A DNA stretch of 64,000 nucleotides from Eledone cirrhosa (taxonomy: Eukaryota; Mollusca; Cephalopoda; Octopoda; Eledonidae), in contig OZ024742.1 of the NCBI GenBank assembly GCA_964016885.1, forward strand, positions 11,672,181 through 11,736,180. The letters are read 5' to 3'. Of this stretch, positions 61,681 through 64,000 are shown one piece after another; the first letter of the stretch is position 1; each line of letters begins with the position of its first letter. The notes below the pieces were generated by a model. The model worked only from the letters and a program-made list of their open reading frames with translations, was not told where the DNA came from and ran no database searches. The position numbers were made by a program, and so were the translations under genes.

Positions 61681-64000
61681 AGAACGTTAATTCGAGAACA
61701 TTTATTCCAGAACGTTAATTCCAGAACGTTAATTCCAGAACGTTAATTCCAGAGCGTTAATTCCAGAACGTTTTTGCCAGAACGTTAATTCCAGAACGTT
61801 AATTCCAGAAAGTTAATTCCAGAACGTTTATTCCAGAACGTTAATTCCAGAACGTTAATTCCAGAACATTAATTCCAGAACGTTAATTCCAGAACGTTAA
61901 TTCAAGAACGTTAATTCCAGAACGTTGATTCCAGAACGTTAATTCCAGAAAGTTAATTTTAGAACGTTAATTCCAGAACGTTTATTCCAGAACGTTAATT
62001 GCAGAACGTTAATTCCAGAACGTTAATTCCAGAAAGTTAATTCCAGAACTTTAATTCCAGAACATTTATTCCAGAACGTTAATTCCAGATCGTCAATTCC
62101 AGAACGTTAATACCAGAACGTTAATTCCAGATCGTTAATCCCAGTACGTTAATTCCAGAACATTAATTCCAGAACGTTAATTCCAGAGCGTTAATTCCAG
62201 AGCGTTAATTCCAGAACGTTTATGTCAAAACGTTAATTCCAGAACGTTAATTCCAGAACGTTTATGCCAGATCGTAAATTGCAGAAGGTTAATTACAGCA
62301 CGTTAAATCCAGAACGTTAATTCCAGAACGTTAATTCCAGAAAATTAATTCCAGAACGGTAATTCCAGAACGTCAATTCCAAAATTTATTCCCAGAATGT
62401 TAATTCCAGAAAGTTAATTCCAGAACGTTAATTCCAGAGAGTTAATTCTAGAACGTTAAGTCCAGAACGTTAATTCCAGAACGTTATTTCCAGAACGTTA
62501 ATTCCAGAACATTAATTCCAGAACATTAATTCCAGAACGTTAATTCCAGAACGTTAATTCCAGAACGGTAATTGCTGAACGTTAATTCCAGAACGTTAAT
62601 TCCAGAAAGTTAATTCTAGAACGTTAAGTCCAGAACGTTAATTCCAGAACGTTTACTCGAGAACGTTAATTCCAGAACGTTAATTCCGGAACGTTAATTC
62701 CAGAACGTTAATTCCAGAACGTTAATTCCAGAACCTAAATTCCAGAAAGGTAATTCCAGAACGTTAATTCCAGAACGTTAATTCCAGAAGATTCATTCAA
62801 AAACGTTAATTCCAGAAAGTTAATTCCAGAATGTTAATTCCAGAACGTGAATTCCAGAAGGTTAATTCCAGAAAGTTAATTCAGAACGTTAATTCCAGAA
62901 AGTTAATTCCAGAACGTTAATTCGAGAAAGTAATTTCCAGAACGTTAATTCCAGAACGTTAATTCCATAAATTAATTCCAGAAAGTTAATTCCAGATCGT
63001 TAATTCCAGAAAGTTATTTCCAGAACGTTAATTCCAGAACGTTAATTCCAGAACGATAATTCCAGAATGTTAATTCCAGAACCTTAATTCCAGAATGTTA
63101 ATTCCATAACGTTAATTCCGGAACATTAATTCCAGAACGTTTATTCCAGAACGTTAATTCCGGAACGTTAATTCCAGAACGTTAATTCCAGAACGTTAAT
63201 TCCGGAATGTTAATTCCAGAATATTAATTCCAGAATGTTAATTCCAGAACGTTAATTCCAGAAAGTTAATTCCAGAACGTTAATTACAGAACGCTAATTT
63301 CAGAACGTTAATTCCAGAACGTCAATTCAAGAATATTAATTCCAGAAAGTTAATTAAGAACGTTATTTCCAGAAAGTTAATTCCAGAAGGTTAATTCCAG
63401 AACGTTAATTCCAGAAAGTTAATTCCAGAACGTTAATTACAGAACGGTAATTTCAGAACGTTAATTCCAGAACGTTAATTCAAGAATATTAATTCCAGAA
63501 AGTTAATTCAGAATGTTATTTCCAGAAAGTTAATTCCAGAACGTTAATTCCAGAACGTTATTTCCAGAAAGTTAATTCCAGAACGTTAATTACAGACCGT
63601 TAATTCCAGAACCTTAATTACAGAACCTTAATTCCAGAACGTTAATTCCAGAACGTTTATTCCATAACCTTATTTCCAGAACACTAATTCCAGAACGTTA
63701 ATTCTAGAACGTTTATTCCGGAACGTTAATTCCAGAACGTTCATTCCAGAACGTTAATTCCAGAAAGTTCATTCCAGAACGGTAATTCCAGGACGGTAAG
63801 TCCATAACGGTAATTCCAGAACCTTAATTGCAGAACGTTAACTCCAATACGTTAATTCCAGAAAGTTAATTTTCCAGAACGTTAATTCCAGAACGATAAT
63901 TTCAAAACGTTAATTCCAGAACGTTAATTCCAGAAAGTTAAGTCCAGAAAGTTATTTCCAGAAGATTAATTTCAGAACGTTAATTCCAGAAAGTTAATTC
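61681..64000 (+). repeat. Third, more diverged copy of the 46-48-kb region
   Basis: The order of variants follows 46,190-48,330 and 55,640-57,780: GTTTTTGCC, GAAAGTTAATTTTAG, GATCGTCAATTCC, CCAAAATTTATTCCC, GTTTACTCGAGAACG (62,651), GAAGATTCATTC, CCATAAATTAATTCC, CAGGACGGTAAG and TTAATTTTCCAG (about 63,868). Several segments are shortened or rearranged, notably around 62,410-62,440 and 62,930-63,350, so this copy is older or more edited than the other two. It runs off the window end. Confidence 0.78.

Larger units (their letters stand above)
1..64000 (+). repeat. 14-bp satellite array filling the window
   Basis: The unit TTCCAGAACGTTAA repeats head-to-tail with no interruption by other sequence. 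All units have the same orientation; I saw no inversion. The consensus is 5 G/C in 14 and has one CpG, inside the palindrome AACGTT. Common unit variants change the CpG hexamer (AACATT, AATGTT, AAAGTT, AACCTT, AACGGT), the TTAA (TTTAT, TTATT) or the TTCC (TTTC, TTAC, TTCG). Indels that break the register are rare. TAA stops recur about every 42 bp in all six frames; the open stretch between them is only 13 codons (FQNVNSRTLIPER on +), so the array is non-coding. This is satellite heterochromatin of a eukaryote; the family is not one I recognise. Centromeric, pericentromeric or subtelomeric location cannot be told from the sequence. Confidence 0.98.

Noticed and set aside
1..64000. Protein-coding genes or a repetitive-protein gene (silk, antifreeze or mucin type)
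   Set aside because: The unit is 14 bp and contains TAA on both strands, so every frame stops about every 42 bp; variants such as GTTTAT remove single stops but no long open frame results.
1..64000. CRISPR array
   Set aside because: Repeats are directly contiguous with no unique spacers, the unit is only 14 bp, and no cas gene is present.
1..64000. Telomere repeat tract
   Set aside because: The unit is AT-rich with G/C balanced on the strands rather than G-rich on one strand, and the array has kilobase-scale higher-order repeats and much variation, unlike telomerase products.
1..64000. Bacterial plasmid or phage iterons
   Set aside because: Iterons occur in a few to a few dozen copies beside a rep gene; here thousands of units fill the window with no gene.
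1..64000. CENP-B box centromere satellite
   Set aside because: Neither the unit nor the variants I looked at contain the required NTTCGNNNNANNCGGGN pattern, and monomers are 14 bp rather than nucleosome length. A centromere role is not excluded, only unsupported.
1..64000. Glucocorticoid-type or STAT sites (AGAACA half-sites in AACATT units; TTCnnGAA)
   Set aside because: Only half-sites of AGAACAnnnTGTTCT are present, with no opposing TGTTCT at the right spacing, and STAT proteins generally prefer a 3- or 4-base spacer. The HSE reading fits the spacing better.

Overview
The whole 64 kb window is one satellite DNA array. A 14-bp unit, TTCCAGAACGTTAA on the + strand (TTAACGTTCTGGAA on the other), runs head-to-tail from the first base to the last, roughly 4,570 units. 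I found no gene, RNA gene, transposon, unique spacer or inverted segment. The array cannot encode protein at any length: 14 is not a multiple of 3, so the TAA in the unit falls in every frame on both strands about every 42 bp. The organism is almost certainly a eukaryote, because homogeneous satellite blocks of this size belong to eukaryotic heterochromatin (pericentromere, subtelomere or knob). I do not recognise the unit and cannot name a clade.

Superimposed on the 14-bp unit is nested higher-order structure, traceable through rare unit variants. The variant TTCCATCCCGTTAA occurs 19 times by my reading and serves as a ruler. From 1 to about 30.4 kb the array is built from a block of about 5.3 kb (a 1.82-kb subrepeat S1, its sister S2, a variant-rich part and a 1.06-kb tail T). 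Versions of it begin near 641, 8,733, 15,931, 21,350 and 25,060. They differ by clean events: an extra 2,491-bp copy in the first, a 182-bp loss in the third, and an S1/S2 fusion lacking 1,891 bp in the fourth. A 1.9-kb segment K separates some blocks and is missing between others. From about 29.1 to 44.3 kb a 7,603-bp unit is tandemly duplicated. Overlapping it, from about 39.8 to 58.6 kb, a 9.3-9.45-kb unit is tandemly duplicated with few differences. From 58.6 kb to the end the array is made of smaller reshuffled pieces, including a 1,247-bp tandem copy and 351-bp local repeats.

Two properties of the unit itself stand out. First, TTCCAGAA is a perfect inverted pair of heat-shock-element pentamers (nTTCnnGAAn), so the window carries a potential HSF-binding dimer site in most units. 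At 26 places I located, a T-to-C type unit variant completes a three-pentamer HSE (TTCCAGAACGTTC). Second, the only CpG of the consensus sits in the palindrome AACGTT, so the array is a regular CpG ladder with many decayed variants. Whether either property is used by the cell is inference. Block boundaries are read by eye and are good to about +/-30 bp. The near-identical long duplications could also be affected by assembly.
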